From Candidatus Eiseniibacteriota bacterium (GTDB lineage: Bacteria; Eisenbacteria; RBG-16-71-46; CAIMUX01), in NCBI GenBank assembly GCA_020431745.1, contig JAGQHR010000254.1, positions 1 to 5,678 on the forward strand: a stretch of 5,678 nucleotides of DNA, read 5' to 3'. Within the stretch, counting starts at the first letter, position 1; each line of letters opens with the position of its first letter. Under the pieces are notes generated by a model. That model ran no database searches, was not told the DNA's origin, and was given only the letters and a program-made list of their open reading frames with translations. Shown in pieces: positions 4,194 to 5,678 of the stretch. Made by a program: the position numbers and the translations under genes.

Positions 4194-5678
4194 ATGAACC
4201 CCGGCGGCGAACGCGCGCGCACGAAACAGATCGCGAGCAGACCGATCAGGTCGCTGCGTCTTGAACCCGTCATCGTGGGGACGCTCTCGGTCGGTCTGGT
4301 CTCGTGGCTGGGCTGGTTCCTTCTGCGTCCGGATGCACCACCCGCAGTGTGGTGGACCGTGGGTGTCGGGTTGGCCGTCGTGCTGGTCTCGGGAAACGCC
4401 GCTCTCCCCGGGGTTCTGCTCGGCGCCTTCCTCGGACCGTTCGTGCAAGGGCAGGGACTCGGGCCCTCGCTCCTGGTCGCCGCAGTGCAGATCTGCGCCG
4501 TGGTCGCCGGAACCGCTCTCGTTCGCGTCACGCCGTGGTGGAGCGACCTCCGGCAGCTCGCGTGGCCGGTTCGGATCCTGCCGGTGGCGCTCGTTTCCGG
4601 GAGCATCGGAGGCGCGGCGATGGCAGTCGGGACCCGGGTCGCGAACGGGAGCGCGCACGAGCTCGTCTTTCGGTGGCTCGCCTGGGGTACCGCCACGGGG
4701 CTCGGTGTGCTCTGTTGCGTGCCGGTGGCCATCGTTTTCGCGCGGCGACAGCGCGCCCTGCCCGGACAGCCGATGCACTCCGTCGCTCCCGGCTCTCGGG
4801 GTGATCTGCCACTCGTGATCGCCCTCGCAGTGGTCGCCGGTCTGGCGACGTTCGGGGTTTCGAACGGCCCCTACCTGCTGTTTCTCCTCGGTCTCCCGAG
4901 CCTCTGGATCTCCGTCGTGCGTCTCGGTACTCGCGGTGCGGCGATCTCGGGGCTGATCCTGACCGCGATCGGTTCGGGCTTCTCGCTCGTCGAGCGCTCG
5001 TTCGGAGGTTCCGGTGCGAGCGTCGGTCAGACCCAGGTCGTGATCGCGTTGCTGGGCATGGCGGCGTTGCTCCTGCCCGCTATCGCTCACCCCCGCATCC
5101 GGTCGATGTCTTCCGCGGTGCTCCTGCTGGGTTGGGGCCTGGGTGCGCTCCTGCTTCACGGCCTGGTCTCTGATCGGGAGCGGCATGCCGCCGTTGCCTT
5201 CGATGAAGTCGCGTCGGACGCAGAGCAGCTGGCGGCCGATCAACTCGCGAGCTACGCCGACGCGTTGCGCCAGGGGGCCCGCCTCTTCGCGGCCTCGGAT
5301 CACGTTTCGCGGCGGGAATGGACCGTGTTCTCCAGCATGCTCCGATTGACGGACAGATTTCCGGGAATCCGCGGAGTCGGTGCCGCGCTCCCGGTCGCGG
5401 ATGCAGATCTTTCGGACTTTTCCGCAGCGGCTCGGGCGGACGGGTGCCCGAGCTTCGGCGTCCATGACGTTTTCGGCCTCGGAGTCTCCGACCTCGGAGT
5501 CTCCGACCTCGACGTCTCCGACCTCGACGTCTCCGACCTCGACGCCTCCGATGCCGACGAGCGGTCCGTTCGATATGTGAGCCTATACATCGAGCCATTG
5601 GATCGGAACCGGGCGTTCCTCGGACTCGATCTCGCGAGCGAGCGAAACTGCCGGGACGCCGCGGAGGAGGCTCGTGAT
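4194..5678 (+). CDS. MASE1-like/CHASE membrane sensor protein, C-terminally cut by the window edge
   Basis: The frame stays open for 495 codons to the last base, so the 3' end is missing. Residues about 24-320 are an integral membrane sensor with roughly eight to ten hydrophobic segments (for example 26-44, 52-67, 70-84, 92-110, 126-146, 162-182, 206-222, 227-243, 281-298, 307-322). AVWWTVGVGLAVVLVSGNAALPGVLLGAFLG resembles the MASE1 signature (W-x-P-x-G-x-x-LA...PG-x-x-LGA), and VFRWLAWGTATGLGVLCCVPV fits the later MASE1 W-x-x-G-x-x-x-G-x-L-x-x-P motif; the GN-T-x-E motif of MASE1 is degenerate. Residues about 330-495 are a CHASE domain, normally periplasmic: ADALRQGARLFAASDHVSRREWTVFSSML, FPGIRGVGAALPV, then YVSLYIEPLDRNRAFLGLDLASE and the AAEEARD helix. 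The region 431-452 is a repeat insertion. In known proteins MASE1/CHASE precedes a histidine kinase or GGDEF/EAL output, so a two-component or cyclic-di-GMP role is likely but not visible here. The ligand is unknown. Confidence 0.88.
   Translation, partial: MNPGGERARTKQIASRPIRSLRLEPVIVGTLSVGLVSWLGWFLLRPDAPPAVWWTVGVGLAVVLVSGNAALPGVLLGAFLGPFVQGQGLGPSLLVAAVQICAVVAGTALVRVTPWWSDLRQLAWPVRILPVALVSGSIGGAAMAVGTRVANGSAHELVFRWLAWGTATGLGVLCCVPVAIVFARRQRALPGQPMHSVAPGSRGDLPLVIALAVVAGLATFGVSNGPYLLFLLGLPSLWISVVRLGTRGAAISGLILTAIGSGFSLVERSFGGSGASVGQTQVVIALLGMAALLLPAIAHPRIRSMSSAVLLLGWGLGALLLHGLVSDRERHAAVAFDEVASDAEQLAADQLASYADALRQGARLFAASDHVSRREWTVFSSMLRLTDRFPGIRGVGAALPVADADLSDFSAAARADGCPSFGVHDVFGLGVSDLGVSDLDVSDLDVSDLDASDADERSVRYVSLYIEPLDRNRAFLGLDLASERNCRDAAEEARD
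5481..5555 (+). repeat. 15-bp in-frame tandem repeat within the CHASE domain
   Basis: Five consecutive 15-bp units: GGAGTCTCCGACCTC twice (5481-5495, 5496-5510), GACGTCTCCGACCTC twice (5511-5525, 5526-5540), and a decayed copy GACGCCTCCGATGCC (5541-5555). They encode GVSDL, GVSDL, DVSDL, DVSDL, DASDA. The unit is a multiple of three, so copy-number change keeps the frame. Units 1-2 and 3-4 are identical pairs, which suggests recent duplication. It sits between the FGVHDVF and YVSLYIEPL parts of the CHASE domain, most likely in an exposed loop. Confidence 0.92.

Noticed and set aside
4086..5465. A 459-codon minus-strand open frame opposite gene 5
   Set aside because: It is again in register with the sense gene and of low-complexity, charged composition. 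The sense frame shows membrane segments and a CHASE domain.
5080..5598. Minus-strand frame with a GRRRGRRRRG-like Arg repeat
   Set aside because: It is the antisense reading of the 15-bp tandem repeat in gene 5, not an independent basic protein.

Overview
This is a GC-rich, tightly coding stretch of bacterial chromosome in which all five recognisable genes lie on the + strand. GC-rich codon use, a eukaryotic-type Ser/Thr kinase, predicted secreted or lipid-anchored proteins and a MASE1/CHASE sensor together suggest an environmental Gram-negative of the Myxococcota/'Deltaproteobacteria' type or a neighbouring phylum. That placement is inference: there is no rRNA or other phylogenetic marker here. 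I see no tRNA, rRNA, CRISPR array, insertion sequence or transfer signature.

Layout. Positions 1-213 are non-coding, with a GC hairpin near the left edge and a good sigma70-like promoter (TTGAGT-17-TATCAT). Gene 1 (214-1548) is a membrane-bound Hanks-type Ser/Thr kinase with a complete kinase domain, a transmembrane hairpin and an unrecognised C-terminal domain. Gene 2 (1702-2577) is an exported two-part protein of unknown function. A 241-bp gap with two short GC hairpins follows. Gene 3 (2819-3502) is a small exported protein, probably a lipoprotein, with an odd Arg-every-third-residue leader. A second sigma70-like promoter (TTGCCG-16-TACCAT) precedes gene 4 (3610-4071), a small cytosolic helical protein of a type I recall as conserved but uncharacterised. 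Gene 5 (4194 to the right edge, incomplete) is a membrane sensor with an N-terminal MASE1-like region and a periplasmic CHASE domain. Its output domain lies outside the window.

How they may work together. Genes 1 and 5 are both signalling proteins that could report envelope or extracellular state, and genes 2 and 3 encode exported proteins. Gaps of 107-241 bp and separate promoter candidates argue against one tight operon, so any functional link is only inferred. The most distinctive features are a 15-bp in-frame minisatellite inside the CHASE domain of gene 5, the unassigned C-terminal domain of the kinase, and the Arg-periodic leader of gene 3. I did not find convincing evidence of a wholly new multi-gene system.
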